A DNA stretch of 64,000 nucleotides from Faecalibacter rhinopitheci. Its GTDB lineage: Bacteria > Bacteroidota > Bacteroidia > Flavobacteriales > Weeksellaceae. The stretch covers positions 186,001 to 250,000 of the forward strand of contig NZ_JADGIK010000002.1 of NCBI RefSeq assembly GCF_015234135.1. The letters are read 5' to 3'. Shown here piece after piece: positions 34,980 to 45,200 of this stretch (position 1 is the first letter of the stretch; the number at the start of each line of letters is the position of its first letter). The notes below the pieces were generated by a model. The model was not told the origin of the DNA and did not search any database. It worked only from the letters and a program-made list of their open reading frames with translations. The translations under genes were made by a program, and so were the position numbers.

Positions 34980-35994
34980 TTTCAGCTCTTAGACATTGTT
35001 CCCATTTCCAAGAATTACGTAAAGACTCTTGTAAAGAAATTTGTGGTTCCCAACCTAGTTCTGTTTTTGCTAATGTATTATTTGCATATGCTTCCACTAT
35101 ATCTCCATCTCGACGCCCCTGAATTTGGTAATTAACTTTTACCTCATTTGCATTTTGAAATGCGTTTACAACTTCTAAAACTGTAGAACCTGTTCCGGTA
35201 CCTAAGTTGAAATATTCTAACGTAGATTTATTTTCACCATTAATTAATCGTGTCATTGCTTTTACATGCGCATCAGCTAAATCATTTACATCAATATAAT
35301 CACGAATTGCTGTTCCGTCTCGTGTTGGATAATCATCACCCCAAATTGATAAACATTCTCTAATTCCGGCAGCTGTTTGCGTTACATATGGTACTAAATT
35401 ATTAGGAATTCCTTTAGGAAGTTCTCCTATTTTAGCTGATTGATGTGCTCCAACAGGATTAAAGTAACGAAGGCAAATCACATTTTTTTGATAAGTTGCT
35501 GAAAAATCTTCTAGGATTTCTTCTCCCATTTGTTTTGTTTTACCGTAAGGAGATTCTGGTTTCTTTAGTGGTGTTTGCTCATCAATAGGCATCACATCTG
35601 CTTGACCATATACGGTACACGAAGAGCTGAAAATAATGTTATTTACATCAAAATCCTGCATTGATTCTAACACATTAATTAATCCAACTAAGTTATTTCT
35701 GTAATACATCAAAGGTTTTTGGACAGATTCACCAACAGCTTTATAAGCAGCAAAATGAATTATTCCTTCCACATGATTTGCTTCAAAGAAACTTCTTACC
35801 TCCTTTTCGTCCTTTAAATCAATTTTAAAATAGGATGGTTTAATGTTGGTAATAGAAGTAATTCGAGCAAGGAAATTTTCTTCTGCGTTCGAGCAATCAT
35901 CAATAATAATCACCTCATAACCTGCATTTTGCAAAGCAACAACTGTATGCGAACCAATATATCCTAAACCTCCTGTTACGAGAATTTTTTTCAT
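34969..35994 (-). CDS. galE: UDP-glucose 4-epimerase
   Basis: Interconverts UDP-glucose and UDP-galactose for surface polysaccharides and galactose metabolism. A 341-residue SDR enzyme: NAD-binding GGLGYIGSHT (8-17), catalytic SSSCTVYG serine and YGKTK Tyr/Lys pair (about 150-154), and sugar-binding NPVGAH. It lies between a DegT-type aminotransferase upstream and a Nudix gene downstream; a terminator at 36038-36067 separates it from the aminotransferase. Confidence 0.96.
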   Translation of the reverse strand: MKKILVTGGLGYIGSHTVVALQNAGYEVIIIDDCSNAEENFLARITSITNIKPSYFKIDLKDEKEVRSFFEANHVEGIIHFAAYKAVGESVQKPLMYYRNNLVGLINVLESMQDFDVNNIIFSSSCTVYGQADVMPIDEQTPLKKPESPYGKTKQMGEEILEDFSATYQKNVICLRYFNPVGAHQSAKIGELPKGIPNNLVPYVTQTAAGIRECLSIWGDDYPTRDGTAIRDYIDVNDLADAHVKAMTRLINGENKSTLEYFNLGTGTGSTVLEVVNAFQNANEVKVNYQIQGRRDGDIVEAYANNTLAKTELGWEPQISLQESLRNSWKWEQCLRAENEN

Positions 35995-36037
35995 GTTTTA
36001 ATTTAGTAGATGTTAATACCCAAATGTAATAAAATTA

Positions 36038-36067
36038 AAAAGCTTCTACTAGAAAGTAGAAGCTTTT
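36038..36067 (-). terminator. Terminator after the aminotransferase gene
   Basis: AAAAGCTTCTACT with its complement and an AGAA loop, 23 bases past the stop codon, T-run on the minus strand. Confidence 0.85.
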
Positions 36068-36089
36068 ATGAAATATTGTTTTCAGTATT

Positions 36090-37211
36090 TTACTTTGCGA
36101 AAAATTCTTTCACTGCACTTGTAATATAAACTAATTGTTCTTCAGTTAATTCTGTATGCATTGGTAAAGACATTACTTCTTGAACTAATTGATCTGTATT
36201 TGGAAAATCTGCATCAATATAATGTCCATTATTGTAAGCTTTTTGTTTACGTAATGGAACCGGATAATAGATCATTGCAGGTATTTCTTTTTCTGTTAAG
36301 AAAGCTTGTAATTCATCTCTTTTACCATCAAGAACACGTAATGTGTATTGATGATAAACATGTGTAGAATAATCGGCTTCTGCTGGCGTAATTAATCCAG
36401 CAATATCTTTGAATGCATTTGTATAATAAGAAGCTGCAGCATAACGTGCTTTATTGTAATCGTTCAAAAACGGTAATTTATGACGTAAAACAGCTGCTTG
36501 AATTGAATCTAAACGAGAATTCACTCCTACTTCATCATGATAATAACGTTTGTACATACCATGATTTACAATTCCACGTAAACGGTGAGCTATGTCATCA
36601 TCATTCGTAAAAATTGCACCTCCATCACCATAACATCCTAAATTTTTAGATGGGAAGAATGAAGTACAACCTACATGACCAATTGTACCAGCTTTTTTAC
36701 CTTTAAATTCTGCTCCAATTGCTTGCGCAGTATCTTCAATTACGTATAAATTATATTCTTTTGCAATAGCCATAATTTCATCCATATTAGCACATTGACC
36801 AAATAAATGAACAGGAATAATTGCTTTTGTTTTAGGGGTAATTGCGGCTTTTAATTTTTCAGCATCAATAGTAAATGTATCTAAATTAACATCTACTAAA
36901 ATAGACTTTAATTTTAATAAATCGATTACCTCAACAGTAGCTGCAAATGTAAAATCAGCAGTAATAACTTCATCTCCTGGCTCTAATCCTAGCGCCATTA
37001 AAGCAATTTGTAAAGCATCAGTTCCATTTCCGCAAGGAATTACATGCTTTACATCTAAAAATTTCTCTAAATCTGATTGAAATTGTTTTACCTCTGGACC
37101 ATTGATAAATGCTGCAGACTCAATTACATTTAAGATAGAAGCGTCAACTTCTGATTTTATTTTTTGATATTGACTTTGTAAGTCAACCATTTGAATTTTT
37201 TTCATAGTCAT
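36090..37211 (-). CDS. DegT/DnrJ/EryC1/StrS-family sugar aminotransferase
   Basis: PLP-dependent enzyme of 373 residues that makes amino sugars on nucleotide carriers, as in WbpE/WecE/PseC relatives. The PLP lysine is Lys189 in FFPSKNLGCYGDGG; GNGTDALQIALMALGL (61-76), PVHLFGQCANM and the ED of YVIEDTAQAIG are also typical. Overall similarity to WbpE-type UDP-sugar 3-aminotransferases is my impression; product unproven. Two start codons (MTM) lie two residues apart; I use the first. With galE and waaA nearby it suggests LPS or surface glycan synthesis. Confidence 0.9.
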   Translation of the reverse strand: MTMKKIQMVDLQSQYQKIKSEVDASILNVIESAAFINGPEVKQFQSDLEKFLDVKHVIPCGNGTDALQIALMALGLEPGDEVITADFTFAATVEVIDLLKLKSILVDVNLDTFTIDAEKLKAAITPKTKAIIPVHLFGQCANMDEIMAIAKEYNLYVIEDTAQAIGAEFKGKKAGTIGHVGCTSFFPSKNLGCYGDGGAIFTNDDDIAHRLRGIVNHGMYKRYYHDEVGVNSRLDSIQAAVLRHKLPFLNDYNKARYAAASYYTNAFKDIAGLITPAEADYSTHVYHQYTLRVLDGKRDELQAFLTEKEIPAMIYYPVPLRKQKAYNNGHYIDADFPNTDQLVQEVMSLPMHTELTEEQLVYITSAVKEFFAK

Positions 37212-37289
37212 GAATTCTATAAATCAGCAATAAGATAATTTGCCGTAAATCATTAGCAAATGTACAAAAAAACCTAAATCAATATTCTT

Positions 37290-37297
37290 TAACTTTG
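37290..37297 (+). promoter_or_regulatory. waaA -7 box giving a near-leaderless mRNA
   Basis: TAACTTTG ends 7 bases before the GTG start at 37305, so transcription probably begins at or next to the start codon. Confidence 0.5.
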
Positions 37298-37304
37298 CAT
37301 CATT

Positions 37305-38558
37305 GTGCAAGTAATATATAACATTTCAATTAAGGCGTACGGATTAGCGTTAAAATTGGCTTCAGGATTTAATGATAAGGCAAAACTTTGGGTTAAAGGT
37401 CGCAAAGATTGGGAGCAAAAAATTGCTTCAAAAATTTCAAAAACTGATAAAGTTCTATGGGTACATTGTTCTTCTTTAGGCGAGTTTGAACAAGGTCGTC
37501 CTGTGATTGAATCTTTAAAAGAAAAATACCCACATCACAAGATTGCGGTATCATTTTTCTCACCTTCTGGCTATGAAATTCGTAAGAATTATCCGGGCGC
37601 TGACGTCATTTTTTACCTTCCATTGGATACAAAAGAGAATGCAGAAAAGTTGATTAAAGTTCTTCATCCAGATCTTCTTGTTTTAGTAAAATATGAATAC
37701 TGGTTTAATTTAATTACTGCATTAAATCAAAAAAATATCCCCACAATTGTGGTATCTGCTATTTTTAGAGATAGTCAGAATTTCTTTAAAAAAGATGGAC
37801 GAAACTGGTTTGCACAAAAGTTAAATTTAATTAACCACTTTTTTATACAAAATCAGAAAAGTAAAGTTTTATTAGACTCCATTGGAATATCTCAGTCAAC
37901 ACTTGCAGGAGACACACGTTTTGATCGCGTTAAACAACTTGTTCATCAGAATAATCAATTGGATTTTATGGATCATTTTAAAGGAGATTTAAAATTAATT
38001 GTCGTAGGAAGTTCGTGGCCAAAAGATGAAGAATTATTTCTTTCATTAATCAACCAAAAATTAAAAGATGATTGGAAAATTGTTTTTGCTCCTCATAATT
38101 TACACGATAAAGAAATTGAAAGTTTTATAGCTAAATTAAATGTTAATGTAGCCAAATTCTCTGATTTAGATTCTACTTCTTCTGAAGATTTAAAACAAGC
38201 AAAAGTCTTTATTTTAAACACAATTGGAATTCTTTCAAAAGTGTATGCTTACGCTGATATTACCTATATCGGAGGAGGATTTGGAGCCGGAATTCATAAT
38301 ACATTAGAAGCTGTGACTTATGGAAATCCTGTAGTTTTCGGTCCGAAATATAAGAAATTCCAAGAAGCCGTTGATTTAATGGAAGTTGGAGGTGGTTTTA
38401 CTATCACTAATCAACAAGAATTTGATTTAATTATGGATCAATTGATTTCTGATGATAATTTCAGAAAAAAAGCAGGGCAAGTAGCGGGCGATTTTGTACA
38501 AAAATCACCAAATGCAACTGCGATGATTATGGAATATATTTCTACTTTAATTAAATAA
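37305..38558 (+). CDS. waaA: 3-deoxy-D-manno-octulosonic acid (Kdo) transferase
   Basis: Inner-membrane-associated GT30 enzyme that adds Kdo from CMP-Kdo to lipid IVA in LPS core synthesis. It has 417 residues: N-terminal hydrophobic anchor, WVHCSSLGEFEQGRPVIESL (about 49-68), and the C-terminal GT-B part with VGSSWPKDEE, YIGGGFGAGIHNTLEAVTYGNPVVFGP. The GTG at 37305 is the first possible start in frame with a promoter box directly before it. Single gene with terminator at 38565-38592. Confidence 0.95.
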   Translation: MQVIYNISIKAYGLALKLASGFNDKAKLWVKGRKDWEQKIASKISKTDKVLWVHCSSLGEFEQGRPVIESLKEKYPHHKIAVSFFSPSGYEIRKNYPGADVIFYLPLDTKENAEKLIKVLHPDLLVLVKYEYWFNLITALNQKNIPTIVVSAIFRDSQNFFKKDGRNWFAQKLNLINHFFIQNQKSKVLLDSIGISQSTLAGDTRFDRVKQLVHQNNQLDFMDHFKGDLKLIVVGSSWPKDEELFLSLINQKLKDDWKIVFAPHNLHDKEIESFIAKLNVNVAKFSDLDSTSSEDLKQAKVFILNTIGILSKVYAYADITYIGGGFGAGIHNTLEAVTYGNPVVFGPKYKKFQEAVDLMEVGGGFTITNQQEFDLIMDQLISDDNFRKKAGQVAGDFVQKSPNATAMIMEYISTLIK

Positions 38559-38564
38559 GTCTAT

Positions 38565-38592
38565 ACGTCAAGATATATCTTGGCGTTTTTTT
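38565..38592 (+). terminator. waaA terminator
   Basis: ACGTCAAGA/TCTTGGCGT stem with one G-U pair and a TATA loop, then a T-run. Confidence 0.85.
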
Positions 38593-38633
38593 ATGTCCAT
38601 TACAACAGTCATTTATAAAATTTTCTTAAAAAG

Positions 38634-38663
38634 TTGGAGATGTAAATTTTTATTCTACATTTG
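38634..38663 (+). promoter_or_regulatory. Promoter of the blaI/blaR1-like operon
   Basis: TTG at 38634-38636, 19-base spacer and TACATTTG at 38656-38663. The -7 box lies inside the first operator dyad. Confidence 0.65.
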
Positions 38664-38682
38664 TAGTATTCTACAATTATAG
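38655..38682. promoter_or_regulatory. Tandem BlaI-type operators
   Basis: Two 12-base dyads, CTACA-TT-TGTAG (38655-38666, perfect half-sites) and CTACAATTATAG (38671-38682, imperfect), 4 bases apart. TACA/TGTA half-sites are the recognition core of BlaI/MecI repressors. The first covers the -7 box, so autorepression is expected. Confidence 0.65.
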
Positions 38683-38686
38683 AAAT

Positions 38687-39058
38687 ATGAATTTATCTAA
38701 AAAAGAAGAAGAAGTAATGGAAGTCATTTGGTCAAAAGGGAAAGCTTTTGCCAAAGATATTATTGATGCTGCACCAGAACCAAAACCTGCAGCCACGACT
38801 ATTGCTACGTTATTAAAGCGTATGTACGATAAAGGATTTATCGATTACAATCAACAAGGAAATTCACGTCAATATTTCCCGCTGGTAAAAAAAGATGATT
38901 ATTTCTCAAAAGAAGTTAAAGGAATAATTTCTAATTTCTTTAATAATTCGGTTGCACAATTTGCTTCATTTTTTGCAAAATCAAATACGATGAGTATTGA
39001 AGAGTTAGAAAAATTACGAGATGTTATCGACAACGAAATCGACCGCAAAAAGAGATAG
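38687..39058 (+). CDS. BlaI/MecI/CopY-family repressor
   Basis: A 123-residue winged-helix repressor. The N-terminal DNA-binding domain (about 1-75) has LSKKEEEVMEVIWSKGKAFAKDII and PAATTIATLLKRMYDKGFIDY as in BlaI/MecI; the C-terminal part (about 80-123) is the dimerisation helix set. These repressors are inactivated by cleavage after BlaR1-type sensor activation. The gene starts 4 bases after the second operator dyad and ends 3 bases before the M56 sensor gene. Confidence 0.93.
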   Translation: MNLSKKEEEVMEVIWSKGKAFAKDIIDAAPEPKPAATTIATLLKRMYDKGFIDYNQQGNSRQYFPLVKKDDYFSKEVKGIISNFFNNSVAQFASFFAKSNTMSIEELEKLRDVIDNEIDRKKR

Positions 39059-39061
39059 CCT

Positions 39062-41017
39062 ATGATAGCTTATATCATCAAATTTGTATTGTGTTCAGGA
39101 TTTTTATATTCATTTTATAAAGCATTTCTTGAGCGTGAAAGTATGTATAAAATTAATCGATTTTATCTACTATTTTCATTGGTGTTTGCACTTTTTGCAC
39201 CTTTATACAAAATACATCTTCCAATTACAGAGCAGGAAACTCCTATTTCATCTGAACTTATATCCTACTTGATGGCAAATCCTGATATTTTACAAGAGGA
39301 ATCTGCTATTACCTGGACAAATGCATTGAATTGGTTGTATACTGTAATTGGAATAGGTTTAGCACTACGATTCATTTTTAATATCGGTTTATTAATCTAC
39401 TGTATTAAACAAGAGGATAAATATGATATGGATGAACTAACTATTGTTTTGGACAAAAATTCTAAACAGCCTTTTAGTTTTCTACATTATATATTTTTAC
39501 CTAAAGATGATTATCAAACTATTCATCCAAATCTTATCCAGCACGAAAAGGCACATTGTATTCAAAAACACAGTTGGGATATTTTATTTATAGAAATTTA
39601 TCAAATCATTTTTTGGTTTAATCCTTTTGTGTATTTGTACAAAAAATCAGTGCAGCTAAATCACGAGTTTTTAGCTGATGAATATGTTTTACAAAATAAT
39701 GTTGATTTAAAATTTTATCAACTTCAAATTTTAGACAGTATTGCTGCTCAGTCACAGAATCAAATGGTAAGTCATTTCAATTTTATATTAACTAAAAAAC
39801 GTCTTCTTATGATGACAAAAAACACATCCAAAAGAAAGATGCGCATTTTATCTTTCGCAAGTTTACCGTTTATATTATCTGCTTTTGTATTATTTAGCCA
39901 AAAATCATTTGCGCAAGGAGTTAATGAAAGTGCAAAGAAAGTTGAGAATGCTTTAGATCAAAAAGTAGAAAATCCTATAAAAGATGTAATGACTTCAACT
40001 ATTGATTCTTTAGTAGGTGATACTATTAAAACTAAAAAATTTAAAATATCTAATAAACATTTTACATTAACTGATCAAGATTTAGGTGATATCAATACAA
40101 AAGATATTAAAAACATCGACATCAAAGACCATAACAATGCAATTATAACTTTAAAATCTGGTGAGACAAAAGAAATAAAACTTAATGAATTACCTCAAAA
40201 AAGTAAATTCAAAATTAATGATAAAGGTGAAATGATTGGTGAGGGCAAATTTTCAATCTCAAATACTGATCAATTAAACAGTATCGATCCAAAAGAAATC
40301 AAATCTATTGTTGTTGGAAAAGATAGAAACTCTTTACAAGTTATTAAAAAGAATAATGATACGATTAGATTTAGTGTTGATTCTAAATTTAAAGCAAGTA
40401 ATTCTACTATTTTAAAGCTTGATGATTTATCAACTAATGAAATTTTAACTCCTGCTATCAAAGCTAAATTGAAAGATATTGATATTAAAAATTTTGCTGG
40501 AATTGAAATGTTAAAACGAAACGGGACGAAAGTTATCCAAGTTGAAGATAAAATTTTAGTATTCGATGCTAAGGATAAATTAATTAGTGAATCTAAAATT
40601 CCTTCTAAATTAGAAACAAATGTTTTTGGTAATAATATCGTTTACAGCTCAAAGACAAATTCAGTTCACACTTTCAGTAAAGAACTTACAAAAGAACAGC
40701 AAAAAGCAATTGTTGAAGCTCAAGAGAAAATGTCAAATGCTAAAAATCAAAAAAATAATAAATCTGATTGGAGTATTGATGTACAACCTCAATCTAATCA
40801 AAACGCTTGGTCTATAACTACCAAAGTTGTATCAATAGATGACGTTATAAAAAGTTTAGATGATAAAAACACTGATGTTTGGAGCATCAATTACAATGGT
40901 GAAAAACCTGAAACTAAAAAACAAATAGAAGAGCGATTAAAACTTGAGAAACTAAATAAAAAACTTGCTGAAAAACGCATCAAAGAATTAGAAAAACAAC
41001 AAAAGCAACTGAAATAA
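39062..41017 (+). CDS. BlaR1/MecR1-like M56 metallopeptidase sensor
   Basis: A 651-residue membrane protease. Membrane segments near 2-20, 33-50, 92-115 and 262-285 frame the M56 zinc site HEKAH (161-165) with the third-ligand motif HEFLADE (201-207). After the last segment a long periplasmic region (290-651) replaces the penicillin-binding domain of classical BlaR1. It contains at least three degenerate repeats of a KDIKNIDIKD...ITLKSG or PKEIKSIVVGKDRN...VIKKN type and a basic coiled-coil end. Thus it probably senses something other than beta-lactams. It is predicted to cleave the repressor encoded directly upstream. Confidence 0.88.
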   Translation: MIAYIIKFVLCSGFLYSFYKAFLERESMYKINRFYLLFSLVFALFAPLYKIHLPITEQETPISSELISYLMANPDILQEESAITWTNALNWLYTVIGIGLALRFIFNIGLLIYCIKQEDKYDMDELTIVLDKNSKQPFSFLHYIFLPKDDYQTIHPNLIQHEKAHCIQKHSWDILFIEIYQIIFWFNPFVYLYKKSVQLNHEFLADEYVLQNNVDLKFYQLQILDSIAAQSQNQMVSHFNFILTKKRLLMMTKNTSKRKMRILSFASLPFILSAFVLFSQKSFAQGVNESAKKVENALDQKVENPIKDVMTSTIDSLVGDTIKTKKFKISNKHFTLTDQDLGDINTKDIKNIDIKDHNNAIITLKSGETKEIKLNELPQKSKFKINDKGEMIGEGKFSISNTDQLNSIDPKEIKSIVVGKDRNSLQVIKKNNDTIRFSVDSKFKASNSTILKLDDLSTNEILTPAIKAKLKDIDIKNFAGIEMLKRNGTKVIQVEDKILVFDAKDKLISESKIPSKLETNVFGNNIVYSSKTNSVHTFSKELTKEQQKAIVEAQEKMSNAKNQKNNKSDWSIDVQPQSNQNAWSITTKVVSIDDVIKSLDDKNTDVWSINYNGEKPETKKQIEERLKLEKLNKKLAEKRIKELEKQQKQLK

Positions 41018-41034
41018 TTTTTTATAACATTTTT

Positions 41035-41061
41035 AAAAGGAAGTCAATTTAGCTTCCTTTT
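41035..41061 (+). terminator. Terminator of the blaI/blaR1-like operon
   Basis: AAAAGGAAG/CTTCCTTTT stem with a 9-base loop and T-run. Confidence 0.75.
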
Positions 41062-41494
41062 TTATTAGAATATACTTTCGTTTAAGTTTAAGAAATGAAG
41101 CACGCCGGCTAATCATTTATGTTAATTATTTTCTTTTTTTCCCATCTCAACATTTAAATTTAATTGATTTTTAAATGTTCTTTTTAAGATTTAAACAATT
41201 CATACTATTGATCAGTTTTAAGCGAAAATAAACGCTAATCTTTTATTATTTATCTGAGATTCTACAAAAAGATAAGTGATATTTCAACATAACAACATAT
41301 ATACGCAAGTTGAATATGTGTCCTATAAACATGACATAGTTTAGGAAATTTTAAATTTAACATTTCACAACTTAATATCATTCAGCAAAATGAATGTTTT
41401 AGTTAAAGATATTAACCATATGACTGGATTTAACTGATTTTAATCATTTGTTACCACTGCTCCCCCTCGCAACTTTACACAAAGTTTAAAAGTT
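41062..41494. other. Intergenic region without a gene
   Basis: AT-rich stretch between the M56 sensor and a barrel gene. It holds a second terminator-like hairpin (AACATTTAAA at 41149-41158 with TTTAAATGTT at 41170-41179, then T5) and, at its end, a promoter candidate: TTTG 41447-41450, 19-base spacer, CAACTTTA 41470-41477. No open frame of useful size was found on either strand. Confidence 0.6.
41447..41477 (+). promoter_or_regulatory. Promoter candidate of the barrel gene at 41495
   Basis: TTTG, 19-base gap, CAACTTTA (two differences from TAnnTTTG), 17 bases before the ATG. Confidence 0.4.
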
Positions 41495-42103
41495 ATGAAA
41501 AAATTAATTTTAGCAGCAACTTTATTAGCTTTCGGAGCTAATGCATTTGCACAAGAGAATGAAGGTGAGAAAAACGGAGTTAATTTAGATGGGCAATGGA
41601 TGATCATGGGTCAAGCTGGATATACTTCTACAAACGAAGGTGATACTCAAACTTACACAGCATTACCATCAATCGGAAAATTCATTACTTCTGATATTGC
41701 GGTAGGAGCAGCATTTGGATATACTGGTTCTCGTAATGAAATAAATGCAGATTACATTAAAAAAACAAACACTTATTTAGTTCAACCTTTTGTACGTAAA
41801 TACTGGGATGTAGCAGGAAACTTAAAAGTTTTCGGACAAGCTTCTGTACCTGTAGGGATTGGAAATACAAAAGATAAAGTAAACGGTGTAGATTATAGAA
41901 ATAGCTATACAACTTATGGTGTAGAAATCGCTCCAGGTTTAGATTATTTCTTTTCTTCTAACTGGTCTGTAGAGGCTACATTTGGATTATTTGCATGGAA
42001 TGCAATGAACCCAAAACAAGGAGATACAAATAACACATTCAATTTCGGATTAAACTCTGGAATGATGGACGGTGTTAAAGTAGGTATCAAATATTTATTT
42101 TAA
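41495..42103 (+). CDS. Outer-membrane beta-barrel protein
   Basis: A 202-residue exported protein with signal peptide ending ...ANAFAQ (about 19). The mature part has alternating barrel strands (QWMIMGQAGYTST, VGAAFGYTGSRN, YLVQPFVRKYWDVAGNLKVFGQASVPVGIG, GVEIAPGLDYFFSSNWSVEATFGLFAW) and ends GVKVGIKYLF. It resembles the OmpA/OmpW-size barrels of Flavobacteriia. Codon choice looks like that of a highly expressed gene. Function unknown. Confidence 0.85.
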   Translation: MKKLILAATLLAFGANAFAQENEGEKNGVNLDGQWMIMGQAGYTSTNEGDTQTYTALPSIGKFITSDIAVGAAFGYTGSRNEINADYIKKTNTYLVQPFVRKYWDVAGNLKVFGQASVPVGIGNTKDKVNGVDYRNSYTTYGVEIAPGLDYFFSSNWSVEATFGLFAWNAMNPKQGDTNNTFNFGLNSGMMDGVKVGIKYLF

Positions 42104-42129
42104 ATATATTCTCTTTTATGTAAGAGATG

Positions 42130-42159
42130 AAGGAAGCCTGAGGAGGCTTCCTTTTTTTA
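42130..42159 (+). terminator. Terminator of the barrel gene
   Basis: AAGGAAGCCT/AGGCTTCCTT stem with GAGG loop and a T-run to 42158. Confidence 0.9.
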
Positions 42160-42230
42160 TGCGACATACTTTGGCTCTTTAATGTTATACTATTGCGATA
42201 AATTATTAACTTTCTAAAAATTTATTGTAA

Positions 42231-45200
42231 GTGCTACAACCCGGAGATTTTAAAATTTACAATGCTTCTGCTGGAGCAGGTAAAACATATACGTTAGTTA
42301 AAGAATATATTTCATTATTACTTAAAGATGAAAGTGTTTATCGATTCGAAAATATCTTAGCCATTACATTTACCAATAAAGCGGCAAATGAAATGAAAGA
42401 GCGTATTATTGAAACTTTAGAAGAATTAGCTGATCCAGCAAAATTACACGATCAATATATTTCTACACTTGCTTCGGAACTTGCAATAGACAAAAATATT
42501 ATACAAGAAAGATCTCGTAAAATATTAATTGCAATTCTTCATAATTACTCTAAATTTTCTATCTCAACAATTGATAAGTTTAATCTTCGATTAATGAAAT
42601 CTTTTGCACAAGATTTGGGATTATCAATGAATTTTGATGTCGAAATGAATACCCAAGAAATTATAGAAGAATCGGTAGATTTATTATATTCCAAAATTGG
42701 TGAAGATGAGAAATTAACAGAAACTATGATTGCTATTGCGCTAGATAATATGGATGATAACAAATCTTGGGACATTAGAAAGGCACTTTCATCAGATACT
42801 GTTAATATATCAAATGACAGAAATTTAGAGCACTTAGAACAATTAAGAAACGTTTCTTTAGAAGAATTTGTAACCTATCGTAAAAATATTTTTAATGATG
42901 TAAAAGATTTAAAAAAAGGGGTACAAATAATAGGTCAAACTTTCTTTGAATTAATTAAAACTAATGGGATTTCAATAGATGATCTTCCTGGAAAATCTCG
43001 TGGAATTGCAGCATTATTTACAAAACTTAATAATTATGATGGTTCTTCAATTATACTACCCACAGATGGCAATAAAAAAGATATTATAGATGGTGTTTAT
43101 TTAGATAAAGTTAAAAACGCAACTGCCGGACAACTTTTTCCAGAAATAAAAGCCTTATATCTTCAACTCCAATTTATCAATGATAAATTAATTTTACTAT
43201 CAAATATTCAAAAAAACATATCCTCTATTTCGTTAATTAATGAAGTAGAAAAATCATTGGATTCTATCAAAAAAGAATCTAATGTATTATTGATTAACGA
43301 ATTTAATACACGTATCAGTAAACATTTACGCGATCAGCCAGCAAACTTTATATATGAAAGAATAGGAAGTAGATATAAACATTATTTTATCGATGAATTT
43401 CAAGATACTTCTACCCTACAATGGCAAAATTTTGATCCTTTGATTGAAAATGCTCGTGCGCAGTCGGATACAATTATGTTAGTAGGAGATGCAAAACAAT
43501 CTATTTACCGCTGGCGAGGAGGAAATCCTGCTCAGATGATAGGCCTAATAGAAAATAGAGAGGAGCTTAACATTAAAGTTCAGGAATTAGAAACAAACTG
43601 GAGAAGTCATAAAAATATTATTCAGTTTAATAATGAATTATATTCTCATATTTCGCCTCAATTAAATTTAGAAGGTTTTAAAAAACTTTATAAAGACGGT
43701 AACAATCAAAATTCTAACCATCGCAAAGAAGGATATGTACATATACAATTTATTGAAAATTTAGAACGATCTAAAGATCCTTTTAAAGAACAAAATTTAA
43801 GTTATGTATTAGACTATATTCATCAATGCCAAGAAAATGGTTTTTCTTTGAGTGATATTGCTATATTGGTTCGTAGCAATGCACAAGGAATAGCATTGGC
43901 TAAGCATTTAACTGAAAACAATATCGTTGTTATTTCTAATGAAGCATTATTATTAAAAAATTCTTATGAGATACAGTTAATCGAATATTTATTTAAAATA
44001 GCTGCTAATTCCTTGGATGAACAGAGTAAAATTCGTTTTTTAATGGTGGCATACGAATTAGAATTGTTTACAACAGATGACTTAACTATAACCATTGAAA
44101 AAGGTATAAAAAAGAAATTAGATGGCTTCTTAAAGCTTACAAAAGAGATTGGTATAGATTTAAGCTTTGTACAAGATGAGAATTTATCTTTATACGATTT
44201 TACAGAAAAAGCAATTCGATCTTTACGCTTACAAGATAAATCGCCAGCATATATTTTAACATTTTTAGATGTTATATTAGAATATGCTTCAAAAAATGAG
44301 TCGGATTTAAATTCATTTTTAGATTATTGGTCTACTGCAAAAGATAAATCCTCTGTAAAAACTCCGAAAGGTGTAGATGCAGTACAAATCATGACAATTC
44401 ATAAATCTAAAGGCTTAGAATTTCCTGTAGTTATTGTACCATTTTTGGATTGGCAACCTAAAAACAACAAAATTTGGATACCTTTAGAAAAATCCGAAAT
44501 CAATCCTTTTAGCAATTTTTATTTAGGAATTAATAATGATCTTAAAACAATTCGGGATTTAGATATTAGAAATGCAATAGACGAGGAAGAGAATCTGGTT
44601 CAGATGGATGAAATTAACACTTTGTACGTTGCCACTACGCGCGCAAAAGAACAGTTGTATCTTATCGCTATAAAACCAAAAGAAAGTTCTAAAACTACTT
44701 CTATTGCTAATTACTTGCATAGTTATACAGTATCTAAAGGTTTGTTAGAAGATAAAATTGAAGTTTTTGGAACACCTAAACGTTTAAGCGAAAATATAGA
44801 GAATAAAAACGATTCGTCAGAAATCAAACTCCATTCATTAGATTGGAATAATAAGCTTACTGTAAATACAAATTCGGAAAAAACACAGCAAAAACTTGAA
44901 TTAACTGAATTTGCAAATGCCATGCATAATGTTCTTGCGCAAATAATAACTGGAGACGAAGCAGAAAAAATTATAAACTTAGAACATCAACGAGGAAATA
45001 TTTCTAATGAAAATTTAGATCGTGTAAAAAAAGGAATAGAGATTTTATTATCTAATTCATTATTAGTTCCGTATTTTGCAAAAGGTTTAAAGATATTAAA
45101 TGAACGTGATTTTATTGATGCTAATGGAGAAATTTTTAGAGCGGATCGAGTTGTAATAGACCAAGATAATAATTGTACAATTATTGATTATAAAACTGGA

